Notes under the pieces: model-generated | Databases searched by the model: none | Seen by the model: the letters and a program-made list of their open reading frames with translations, nothing else | Told to the model about the DNA's origin: nothing | Assembly (NCBI GenBank): GCA_016987375.1 | Contig: PJRA01000403.1 | Coordinates: 216,847-280,846, forward strand | Direction: 5' to 3' | Length of the DNA stretch: 64,000 nt | Source: Brachionus koreanus | Taxonomy: Eukaryota; Rotifera; Eurotatoria; Ploima; Brachionidae | Made by a program: the position numbers and the translations under genes | Shown: positions 23,532 through 34,678 of the stretch, one piece after another | Numbering within the stretch: the first letter of the stretch is position 1 | Layout: each line of letters starts with the position of its first letter

Positions 23532-24430
23532 TTAAGCGGGTAAACTAGTGGTATTGACGGTGTAAACTCCTTGTTCAAATGCATTTACTCCTTCTCTTGG
23601 AACCTTGTCCAATTCATGGGCACTCAAAGCTTTTTGTCTCATGTTCGGTCGCCTGAATGTGTCCACAGCAGCTTCAACATTTCTGAAACGAGGCATCTTC
23701 CAAAGAGGCTTTTCCTCAACTGGTATTTTGGCATTTTTCAGCCAACTTGATTTTGTGTGGTAAGCACCACTTATTGCTTTAGTTGCTTCTTTTTTTGCAT
23801 TAACTCTGGCCGCTTCAATTGTCTGCATATCGTTTAGCCAATCATGCAAAAATCGGTACTCAAGAACTTCATGTATTGGAGTTGATGGTCTGTGTGGCAT
23901 TCCGAAAGTAGTGCCAGGAGGAAATGTGATTTTCGAGTGAGCAAAACCATTTTTTAGACTGCTTGAAGTCGAATCGGAGCCATTTCCTATTTTAACTTTT
24001 CGTTTTATATCGTGCAATGAACGATATTGATCATTTTGTTTTGTGGTTACACATCCAGATTTAATTGCTTCTTTATTCAAAGCAACAAAGTCACGGACAT
24101 ATCTGTAGCGTTCTTCTCTAGATTTTTCATCCTTAGCCAAATTAACCCAATGCTGCAAAGCTTCAGACACACCACCATCATATTTTTCGTATTTTACACC
24201 ATAAGTGGTATCTTTTGAAGGCAGTTGATGACCCCGAGTGCGACTTTTGCCTAATTGTGGCTTTCTTAAATTATTAAAAAAATTTTTTTAAAACTATATT
24301 TTCTTACCAAATAATGAAGTTCATTTTGAAGCATGGTATCACGCTGGATACCTATTAAACCTGTTTTGGTTACTTCGAAGCGTTTATCAGTGCGCAAGGG
24401 GGCGCTTTTTGGCAGTAAATTTTCAGACAT
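23532..24430 (-). CDS. CFAP77-like ciliary microtubule-associated protein
   Basis: Exons 24430-24308 and 24260-23532 give 283 residues. The acceptor chosen leaves the junction HYL-PQLGKSRTRG in frame. The nearby AG three bases closer to exon 1 would break the frame. Features match my memory of CFAP77 (DUF4483): IQRDTMLQNEL near the N-terminus, a Gly-Lys-Ser-Arg-rich LPS...YGV..YDGGVSEAL segment, FVALNKEA, and TTFGMPHRPSTPIHEVLEY in the middle, followed by a helical, basic C-terminus. CFAP77 is a lattice component along axonemal doublet microtubules, so a role in motile cilia is inferred. No membrane segment or signal peptide. Another small ciliary family is the main alternative. Confidence 0.65.
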
Positions 24431-27299
24431 TTTTGTTTTTATTAAGCGGAAGAAATGGCTAGTTTTAAAAAATTAGTTAATAAAAATAACTTTATACTAA
24501 TGCAATCCTATATTAAACATAGAATAAAATATTAAATGTTGTTATAGCAACTAAGTTATTTTAAATTAATGAAGCTATTATAATTGTTGTTATATGAGCC
24601 TTCATAAAGATGATATTTTTCTTGTTTATTCTCATTTTAAAAGTTATAATCTTTTACATTTTAAAAAATTTTAAAGATATATTTATTTTTAAATGTATGT
24701 ACAATTAATTTCACTTGAGCAAAATAAGATTTTCGGAGTCAGTTAAAATTTTTAGTGCAAATAAATCTAATTGACTTGCCGAAATAGACTGATTCTCGGC
24801 TGGATTCTAAAAAAAATTGTAGTTATTTAATTTACAAGGAAATTTATCAGTATCTAATCGTCTTTATATAAAAAAAGTTAATGAAAGTTTTTTGGTGTAG
24901 ACTTATTATTTTATTTTAACCAATGTTTCAATTAGACTCTAACAGACAGTATAAAGTTTAAGAATTAATAACAAAAATAAATTACCTATATTCTCTGTCG
25001 TTTCAGGCATAAAAGATTCAAATAAACTCCTAAAACGATCATGTATAAGTGAACGATAAATTACAAAAATTTTTAAATTCAAATTAAATTAAATTTTTAT
25101 TTGAGCAAAAAATATACTTTTTAAAAATCTTACTCGATTTTTCAAGTTAAATCAAACATTTTTAACTAAAATATTTTTTGATAAAATTTTTAAATGGCAA
25201 TTTTTTTTTCGCTTTGACATTTTTTAATAAAAATTTGAATACAAAAGCCCAAACAGCAAAAAGATTTATTTATAAAAAATCAAAAAGTTAAATCATTTTA
25301 TGTATTTGGTTTTTTGATTTTAAAATAATTTAAGAAATAATTAATCAATAAACTCGATCACTATTTTTTTTCAAATTAAACTTTTATCGTTTAAAATTTT
25401 AAAAAAATTCGTTCTATTTTCTTAAAATAAGTTCCCAAAATTCCCGAAAAATAATTAAAATGGGTAAAGAACTTCCAATATTTTAGAAATAATAAACAGG
25501 AAATCTATAAAATAATTGAATATTCTAAAATTATGCAATTAATATTGAATTTTTTTATTTTTTGATTTTTATTAAATAAATTTTTTGGCTGTTATGGCTT
25601 TTTTTATTCAAATTTTTATTAAAAAAATATCAAAATGAAAAAATTACTTGCCGAATAGCTTTTAAAAATTAATTTGTCTCAATAAATAAATTTGGAAATT
25701 AATTTTCAAATAAATTATTTATTATTAATAGATTATTAATAGAATTCTATTTACAATCTGCCGAGCTTTCTAGTGTTAACAATAAAAAAACAATATTTGA
25801 TCTGTTTTAACAAAAAATATAAGGAAATTCTGTTTATTTAGAGAATTACCGTAATCTGATTTGCATGTACTTAACTGTTGGAATTCTAGTATTTATTTGA
25901 ATTTTGCAAATGAAAATTTTAAGAGGGTTCATTTAAAAATTTCTTTTAAATACACATTATTTTGAGATTTAATTAAATTTTAAAATTTTGTTCAGATTTT
26001 AAATAAATTTTATTTAGATTTTAATTTTATATAGGTGAAACCAGTAAAAAATGTAAAACCAGGATTTCCCAACATTTGAATAATATAAAACGTTTTAAAA
26101 AAAAAAGTTGTAAAAAGTCTTGAAAATTTTGACTCAAACTCTGAAATAGCAGCCACTTTGGTAAAGCTGATCATGGAACACATGATTTTGTTTTTGCTAT
26201 TTTTAAAAGTAACTTATTTGATGATTTAATAAGAAAATCGGTGGCGTCGGAGCTAATTAATTTATTCAATGTTTAGAAATTTCTTTAATTAACCAAAAAA
26301 TTCCGAATTACCAATTAATAAAGACATTATCTTTTATAAAATAAAAATAAATTTTTCTAAAGTTAAATTTATAAGGAAAAATTTTATCATTTTTATTTTT
26401 GTTTTTTTTAAATAATATTTATATTAATTTTATTTTATTTTTTGTTCTATTATGAAAAAATGTAAAAAATAGTTGAAAAAAGAAATAAATTGATTTTTTT
26501 CTTTTAGATTATCTAGGAGAAGGCAAAAGCTTGCCGAAACGCGTCAATATTTATTATTATTAATAAAGATATATTTATTTATTTGTATTTATTTTTCTAT
26601 TTCAATAAAAAATTTAATTTAGATTATGGCCCCTATTTTCCAACTCAAAATCACTCAAAAAATCTAAATTTGATATTAAATTTTTTTAAAAACTAATATA
26701 ATATTTTTTAATTCAATAACCAAAAGTACATTAGATTACCCCAAATTAAAAAATCTAACTTCTTTCTTTTTTTGTAGCCAAATGTGAAAGTTTATTAATT
26801 ATAAAAAGTTGATTGGATTATAATTTGATTAAAATCATTGACTTAGACTTGACTAGTAAAAACATGCATTAAATTAATAGTGCTAAATTTTTACTATAAA
26901 AAGAACAGTATATTACTTCAAAAAAACCCTGCAATCCTAAATAAAAAGCATTTAAAGACAATCAAATTTTTTGAATTGGTTAATCTCCAGACCATGCTGC
27001 TAAAAAAATATTAGCTAGAATTTTAAATTTATAGAAATTTAATATTTTTGGCTTTAAAATTTAAATATTATATTAGCTTTTAAAAAATAATAAATTTCAA
27101 ATATTCTATTAAAAAAAACATTTTCTTGAAAAAATTTTATTCCTCTGTTTTTATCCAATTTTTTTATTAACACTATTGATTATTGAAATAAGAACACACA
27201 TAAGCATAAAATTTTATTTTTCAAAAATTTTAGATTTTCAATTAAATGAACATAAAAAAATTTTAAAAAATTTCTCCTAAAATATTTTAGCCTTATTTT
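24431..27299. other. Intergenic between CFAP77-like gene and DNase II
   Basis: About 2.9 kb, A/T-rich. It holds one decayed TTAA-type MITE end (about 25640-25779) and a hairpin followed by GAAACGCGTC (26522-26545). No gene seen. Confidence 0.5.
25640..25779. mobile_element. TTAA-type MITE, right end only
   Basis: The right terminus CTGCCGAGCTTTCTAGTGTT followed by AA matches the family terminal repeat, with interior TTGGAAATTAATTTTCAAAT. The left end could not be recognised. Confidence 0.6.
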
Positions 27300-28575
27300 T
27301 TAATCTTGTCCAAGCATTATCAATTTTTCATTTGTTTCTTTTGATTTAATATTTGAATATTTGATTCTATTAACTTTAACTTTTTTGCAATCTTCAACAC
27401 CAAACACTAAATTCGAATATTGTTCCCATACATGTGTATTATTAACAAAACAAATAGTTCCACCGGCTCTCTTAAACTGATCAAGTTGTCTATTGATATC
27501 TCCAATACACACAAACTTAGGAACAGGGATGTTAATTAGTTCTTGTTCAAAATCAAACAAATCATCTACTGAATTTTCTTTGTAACTAACTGCCCATTTA
27601 CTATGATCATTATGAACAGAGAAACTAAGTCCAATTGAATCAAAATTTATTCGCTGAACATTTAAAACATTCCATTTAGAAGTACAATTTGATCTAAGAG
27701 TTCCTGGGCCATTATTCCATGTTTCAGTCAGCAAATCTGACTTGAGCGTGTTAGCCACTAGACCAGAATAGAGGTCATCATGAAAGTCAGTAAATTTTGA
27801 AATACTAAGTAGAACTTCACCACCTCTGGTAGTCAAATGTTTTACACTTGTCCATGGCGCTTGGGTTACATGTTTTTTATTAATTACAGACAACAAATTA
27901 TCTAAAACCCCTTGGTTTAAATTTTTTAATTTTTCAGGGATATAATAATCATAAACTTGGGGATAAGTGTAAAGCATTTGTTGACCAATTTGGTCCAATT
28001 GGTCAAATTTAAACGACATGCAGAGCATTGATTGACCAAAAACACATTGAGGTGAACGAATAAAATATTCATTATCAGACTTTTTAGGTGGGAAATGTGG
28101 AATAGAATGAACTATCCATATAGCTGAATGTTCATTGAAAAGAAGTATGCCTTTTGTGTGACCTCTTATTACTGTAACTTGATCAGCCTGATCATTGTAC
28201 AAAACATAGCCAATAGTCGAGTCGTTTGAGTAAAGAGGTTGAAGAGTTCGGCCGGGAAAAGACAGTGAATCATTTATGCTAAGATTGGACAATTTCCATT
28301 TTGTTTGTTCACTTGTTACAAAAGAGTAAGCAGTGCCTTGAGAAATAAAGGGATTTAAATTGGGCGTGTTGAAATAATGGTGAACTTTTTTTGGAAGTTT
28401 GTACAAAGTGAACCTTAAAAATTACATAAATTAAAGATTAAAAATCACGTTAAATTAATTACCAATCTAGTGGTTCACCAGTCAGTTCATTACGGCACAT
28501 CAGTTCATTTACTGTCTCGACTGGAATGGAACAAATTAGAGTCGATAGAAAAGTTATGACTAGACAAGCTAACAT
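27300..28575 (-). CDS. DNASE2: Deoxyribonuclease II (acid DNase)
   Basis: Lysosomal endonuclease that degrades engulfed or dietary DNA at acid pH with no metal. Exons 28575-28463 and 28413-27300; 408 residues (human enzyme 360). The N-terminus is a signal peptide (about 1-20). Exon 1 ends in GEPLDW, exon 2 continues FTLYKLPK, matching the family start C..GxPVDWFVLYKLP. Both HxK motifs of the phospholipase-D-like active site are present: RGHTKG (H123, K125) and NDHSKW (H308, K310). WIVHSIPHFPP, YTYPQVYDY and GGEVLLSISKF are further family blocks. The C-terminal 60 residues after the second HxK are longer and more basic than in vertebrates. Assignment is very secure. Confidence 0.95.
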
Positions 28576-29932
28576 TTTAATTCTTAGAAGTTTTTTTATT
28601 AAAAACATGCCAAATATATACAATTTTTTCAAGTTACTTGACTAGAAACTTTAATTCATCTTGATGATATTATCAATCACTATACAAGTGATACATAATG
28701 CAATATTTTGCGCATAAAGTCAGCGATAATTTTGGTCACGTATTAAAAATAAAAAAGTTATTCATTTAAACAATTTAATATTATATAATAATCGTTAAAC
28801 TTTTAGCTTGAATAAAAATAAAAACTAAATTAACATAGATTCGACAATTTTGAAATTACTGTCAAATTATGTTTAAAATGTCTTTTTATCTAAATGGATA
28901 CTTTTCAACAAATTTTTTATTTTCTCTCTTAAAAATAATCACTGAATATTCAAATTATCTAAAAGTCTAAAATAAAAATAAAATTTCTTCTTTCAGTATT
29001 TGTCTTGCATTGTCTTGCTTTCATTAACAGTGAAGGCTGATAAGATAAAGATAGATTTAAAATTTCAAGAAAATTTTTTGATCAAGAATAATAAATTATG
29101 AGCCGGTTTAACATGTCTCCGAGCAATAGTCCAGATTAATCAATAATGTGAAAAGTGAATTATATTTAGAGTAAAAGTCGATATCATAGATCACGAAAAA
29201 GTAAGGCTTGGATGTTCGAGAAATACGGATATAAGCGCGTATCTGGTGTCGCATAATTAGTTACTCAAAACTTAATTTGTAGAAAAGGACAAAATTTATA
29301 ATATTAGAAAGTTTTTTTTTGAAAAAAATGTTAACTGATGCTATAAGACTCGCTCTTGGCAAAAAGGTGAAAAATTATTTTGAAAATAATCTAAATATTT
29401 CAAAACCCGTAATGAAATACTGGGTATTATACAGATGACAAAGAAAAATGTCCAGAAAACATTCGTTTTACTGGAAAAGAAATAATAAATTCAGTAAATT
29501 CAAAAGGTAATAAATTCAAAGGTTTATATCAAAGAATGCTTGGATAAACGACTTCTACCATTCATCGAAAAGTATCACAGTTACTATATTTGTTTTGGTA
29601 AATAAATTAGGCTAAAATTATTAAAATTTCAACTTAGTATTAAATTTTATATAACTATGAAATCAAAAAAATTTAAACTTAGAAAAATTTAGGATTACAA
29701 ATAGTTGTAATCTGTTATCAAATAAAATTATATTTTTTGAATTTTCTTTTAAATTTATGTATTAACTATATCATACTTCACAATTCATATTCCGTTTCTT
29801 AAGAACAACCTCACATCAATGTGGCTTTTTCTTACATTATCAAAAAAAATCTAATAACATCAATTTTAAAACAAAAAATTTTATTATAAATATTAAAAAA
29901 AGAAAGAGCTTAAAAAAATTTAAAAAATATGA
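28576..29932. other. Intergenic between DNase II and MIEAP-domain gene, with a possible hAT relic
   Basis: About 1.36 kb. The DNase II promoter should lie at the left. A possible hAT transposase relic lies at 29155-29600. Nothing else seen. Confidence 0.5.
29155..29600 (+). pseudogene. Possible hAT transposase relic (BED finger fragment)
   Basis: RSRKSKAWMFEKYGYKRV can be read at about 29188-29245, resembling the start of a BED zinc finger, and TTSTIHRKVSQL at about 29548-29585 resembles the end of one. Frames are broken by stops, and the zinc ligands are not intact. Weak evidence. Confidence 0.3.
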
Positions 29933-32900
29933 TCATGTAATTACTATTCCTTTTGAAACGCATTTATTCTCTTGAGTATCAATTAGGGATGGCCAAACAA
30001 AATTTAAAATTTGATCAGAATTTTTATTCGATCCATGTGATCGTTCATGTAAAGTTTGATCAAATTTTGTGCTTGCATAATCCAATTTAAAAGGTGGATC
30101 ACAGTTGACCAAAGCCCAAGCGGTTCTAACCGACTCGTTTATGTAAATGTTCAATAGCTGACATTCTTTTAGTGGGTATTCTTGTAAAGTAGCCCACAAT
30201 TGTTCTTTGACTTCTTTTATTATTCGGCTTAGGTCGAAAGAATTCGTGAATGATGCTGTTTGAAGATACTTGTTGATAGCTTGATCTATAATCAAAAACG
30301 AGTTATCGCTATCTGACTGGTTTGAGCCAGTAACTGAAGAGAATCTATTTGATTTGAAATGTTGAGCATTTTTTCTACTTCGACCATCTTCTTTAAAAAA
30401 TACTAGATTATTAGCCGATTTTTGATCTAATTTAGCTTTATCATCACATTTTTCAATGATTATTGTTGGATTTCTGTTTTGACCCTTCAAGCTCAATGAT
30501 CGATCTTTGCTTGTCCGATCATTTATTTGTAGGATGATCTTGACTTTTCTCTTTAAGTCACGTATATATATTTTGACATATCGATAAGAAAGCTAGAATA
30601 ATATAAAATATTGAGCTGATTTTTGCATTGGTTATTAGCACTAGAAAGCCCAAAGAAGGGTTTCTTAGAAAAAAAAATTTGAATTTTAATTTAAACTTGA
30701 ATTTTATCACATTTAAATAAAATATCAAAAAATGACTTTAATCAGCTAAAAATATTATAGCAGTATAGTGGTTTATTGCAACGCATAGATGCGTAAATCT
30801 GACAACAGATTATGTGCAAAAAATATAATGAAAGTTTTTGTCTATTTTTGCTATAAGAATATCACTAGATTGAGCTTCCACTCCCAACTTATTCAATTTT
30901 TGATTATTTCTCTTATAATTTTGCCATTTGATGTGATCAATATTTCTTTTAACTTTGATTAATTGTAATATTGTAATTTTTTTTTGGAAAATAAATAAAT
31001 TTTCAAATAAAATGTTTAATTTCTCTCAAATACTTTAATTTAAATTTTTATGAGAAATTAGCAGGGCTTTCTAGTGTTAATAGTGTTGAGTACCACAGTG
31101 ACGTCCAATAGACCGCCAAAAACTAGGTGTTGGTCGTATTGATGGCTCTGTATAAAAATTAAAATTTGAAAAATTTTCAATTATAAAAATTCGATAGATA
31201 AAAGATTAAGAAAAAAGTAAAATTTAGAAGAAAAATTTTTTTCCTCGCGGCCATCACCAATTTAAGGCGTTCCAGAACTCGTCACTGACGGTACCCAACA
31301 ATAGTTATTAATATCAAGTTTAATGCCAAAGGGTTTAAAAACTTTGGATTTTATACTGCTTTAAAAGGTTATGTTGGAAAATATTTTGATAAATGTTAAA
31401 ACATCAAAACCAGTAAATTAGAATTAAATAAATTTAATACATTTTTTTTGTAAATTAAAAAAATTTTTAGCTCTTATAATCAAATTATCTAAATTAAATG
31501 GAATATATAATTTTTGGGATAAATTGTAGCGTCAAGCATTTAATTAATATAAAAATTCAGTTTACTTTCATCATAATTTTTGAGCAAACTTCAAAATAAT
31601 TAAGATTTTAAATTTTTAAAATATTTACCACAACTACTGAGAATAGAAGCTTGATTTTGAACTCAGTCATTGGTTTCATATCATTCAATGAGTCCAAAGA
31701 TTGATACGCATCATTTCGATACACTGTGTTCAAATTATTGTATAAATTAATTAAGTAAGAAATTTGCTGATAATTATTCATTTGTGAATGTCCCTCACTA
31801 GCCAAATTGCTCAAAAAATCCATTGATTCCCTATTTTCTGATTCTGTCATTAGCAAACTTCGAGTAGACGAATAATGATCAACCATTTGAGGCTTTTTAA
31901 GTGCTTCACTAAGTTCTTTTTCTTTGTCGTTTAATTTAGATGTAAGATTTTCTTGCGATTGTTCAAGATTTTTTATTTTTTCATTTGCTTTTTGAAGTTC
32001 TTCTCTGAGAATTTCAATTTTTTTCAGATTTTCGCTATTGTCAATTTCCTTTATTTCTAGTGCTTCTAGGCTTGTTTGAATCTGACTATTTTTCAAGACT
32101 GCTGGCGATTTTCTATCGACTTCATCGAATTCTTCATTTTGATCATCTTCTAATCTTATATTTTGGAAAATTTTATTATTCAAAATCGAGGTTCGCTTTT
32201 TGGTTTTGAATTTCGAAGGCAAAGTACTGTTGCCTGATGGGTTGGTGTAAAAACTAATGTCTGAAAAAAAAAATCATAATTTCTTTAAAATAAAAATCTA
32301 ATAATGTGCTAAATTTTATTAAAAATAAAAAAATATGCTGCAACAATATCAAATTAATTTTTTTAAAATTTTTTCTTTAAATTCATACATCCCCTGTGTC
32401 CAAAGTCCAGGGTCTTTCTTTTTATATATTTTGGTCTTTAGTTTAAACAAGACATATTTTTAGTTTTAGAATTAATCGATTTAGAAGAGAAAATATTCTT
32501 TTAAATTTATTTGATAGTGCCATGCGATTAAATTCTGTTGTAAACTTCGTATTAAATTATAGAATTCTAAAATAATTATCATTTATATACTCTATTTAAA
32601 TTTTAAAGAAAATTTGATTTTAAAATCTAAAATAAATCCTCCTTTATTTTAGATTTTAAAATTTATTTGATGATCAGAAATATCAAAAACAAAGAACATT
32701 AAGTCGACTTGTTCTTCTAATTTTCTATTTTTGAATTTATTTTTTTGCAATGTAAAATTTTAGTAAAAAAAATACAGTAAAAAGGGAAATTTTTTTCTTT
32801 TTTGTGAAAAAATGGTTCTGCAAACAGTACATTGTACAAATTTGTACAAACGAATTCTAAACTCTGTAAAGCTCTTCATTTTCCTGTATAATGCACATCA

Positions 32901-34678
32901 TTACACGAACAATTGATAAAATTTGCAATAAATTGCATAGTTTTTGTACTGTAATTTTTATACTAAAATTTCACAGTGCCAAAAACGCGATTTATTTGAA
33001 TTGTAATTTTGCATTTTTTCTTAATTGAAATCTTAAATTTGAAACTGCAAGTTGTAATGACATAATAGTAAATGTAAATTTTGAATTTTTTAGTAATTTT
33101 TTAGTAATTTTTTAGTAAATTTGAAATTGATCGAAATTTTTATTTTTGATATTTTTAATTATGAGAGATTGAATTAGATAAAAAATAGAAAAATATTTAT
33201 TTTTTGTAAAATATTGTAAATTTTTCAGATGAACAATTTAAAATAAATAAATAAGTACCTGAAAAATATTTTGGCTTGACAGGATCCAAACTTGTATCAT
33301 CGCCCAAATTATAGCAATTGATAGAAATATTTGAATTTAGTATATCTGTCATATTGTCTATACTATTGACAATTTTGGCAGCGATGTCAGACGATGCTGA
33401 TAATGTATCCAAGTAGTTTTTTTTTAGCAAAAAATTTTTTCGCTTTATGGTACTAGTAGATTTAGCTGGCGTACTCTCGATCACATCATTTTGTCCGAAC
33501 AAAGAATTTTCCAATTGTTGTTTTACTTGGTCATAATTAGCCGGGTTATTGTACAGTAAAAGTTGATCTGCCGAGCATTTTTTACGCCATATTTGTATAC
33601 AGCGTTCGAATCCGAGCGAGTAGCGTTTAAATAAAGGCTGCAAAGGCTCCAATGAGGTCAAATAAGTGTCTTCACGCTTCAAATGTGAAAAAACCAACAA
33701 AATCTCTTTGTCTAAATTTATTTTTTCGAGCAAATTATCAATCATTTTTTCTATACGAACCGTTTGAAGAAAAGGCTCTATTGAGTTCATTAGAGATTTG
33801 TTCAAATAAAGCCTATTTTGAACATAGTCTTGGCAAATGGTCGAACTGGTTAAGGTTTGAAATTTTTCAGTTACTTTATGCGAACTACTTTTCAAATTAA
33901 AAACTGACTCGGATCTCATCTTACTTGTTTTGGCCGAGGCCCGACTCGGCCGCTCAATGCTACTCGATTTTTTAAATTGTTTTAAATTTTTGTCCGATTT
34001 AAGGTCGTTAATGTAATCGTTAAGTTTTAGTAAAGCTTTGTGACACTTGTTTATTGTGTTAACAAGCTCACTCTTAACTTTTTCACAAGTATTCATGTTA
34101 GAAAATTTGGAAATTACCAAAGCGTTAGAGAATTGGTTGAGATTGGAGACCGAATATGCACTTGTCGATGAATTTAGTTTGCTATTCTTGCAAGCAGGAA
34201 ACTTTATATCTTTAGACTGATCGAGTTCTTTTTCGAACTTTAAACAAGCCCGATCACATGCATATTTAAAGAAAAGAAGTCTTGCATAAAGACTAGGCTG
34301 CACATAGGATATAATTCTGATTACATTTTCGAATGAGTCCAGCATTTTGTTTCCGTCAATGGGCTCAATTGTCTTTTGGTCGTTTACTAAGCTGAAGTAA
34401 GCGACCATTTTGTCAATTAAGCGTTCAGGCTGGAGCAGACGAGTCGGAAAAGAGTCTGGCTCATGAATAAATATCTTGGCATAGAGAGCTTCAAATATTT
34501 CAATAGTATAGGGTAATCGTGACAAATAGAGCTTAAATGGAAGCTGATCTAGGACTTTTTTCAAAGCTGTATGATTGAGACGATTTATGAATAGAACACA
34601 GTCATCGTATCGATGCAAATGGAATAAATCATTTAAATTTGACAAGACCAATTCCGAATCCAAATTACGAATACTCAT
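29933..34678 (-). CDS. Large protein with C-terminal MIEAP (SPATA18-type) domain
   Basis: Exons 34678-33259, 32260-31629 and 30592-29933 join with matching phases to 903 residues. The C-terminal part (about 720-903) has the features I associate with the MIEAP domain of mitochondria-eating protein: AWALVNCDPPFKLDY, then an HER.H segment, FVWPSLID and CVSKGIVIT at the very end. Residues about 545-620 form a Glu/Lys coiled coil, as MIEAP has ahead of its domain. The N-terminal 470 residues are helical, with many Leu/Lys/Ser, and I do not recognise them. Human MIEAP has 538 residues, so this is much longer. MIEAP acts at mitochondrial outer membranes on cardiolipin-linked quality control; extending that role here is inference. 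Introns are long (998 and 1,036 nt) and carry MITEs. Confidence 0.72.
30635..31080. mobile_element. TTAA-type MITE split by about 250 bp of other sequence
   Basis: The left end TTAGCACTAGAAAGCCC and right end GGGCTTTCTAGTGTTAA are the family inverted repeats. The family interior is present next to each end. About 250 bp of non-family sequence in the middle suggests a later insertion or a longer subfamily. In the second intron of the MIEAP-domain gene. Confidence 0.75.
31085..31299. mobile_element. MITE with GTTGRGTACC inverted repeats and 6-bp target duplication
   Basis: The left end GTTGAGTACCACAGTGACG and the inverse of the right end GTTGGGTACCGTCAGTGACG agree, and similarity continues for about 55 bp. 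AATAGT flanks it at 31079-31084 and 31300-31305. It has 215 bp and no ORF, and its left edge abuts the end of the TTAA-type MITE. Confidence 0.8.
32756..32980. mobile_element. Diverged copy of the GCAATGTGAAAT MITE
   Basis: Left end GCAATGTAAAATTTTAGTA and inverse of the right end GCACTGTGAAATTTTAGTAT are inverted repeats that match the 7357-7634 element, as does the interior with TTTGTACAAACGAATTCTAA. It lies in the first intron of the MIEAP-domain gene. Confidence 0.75.
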
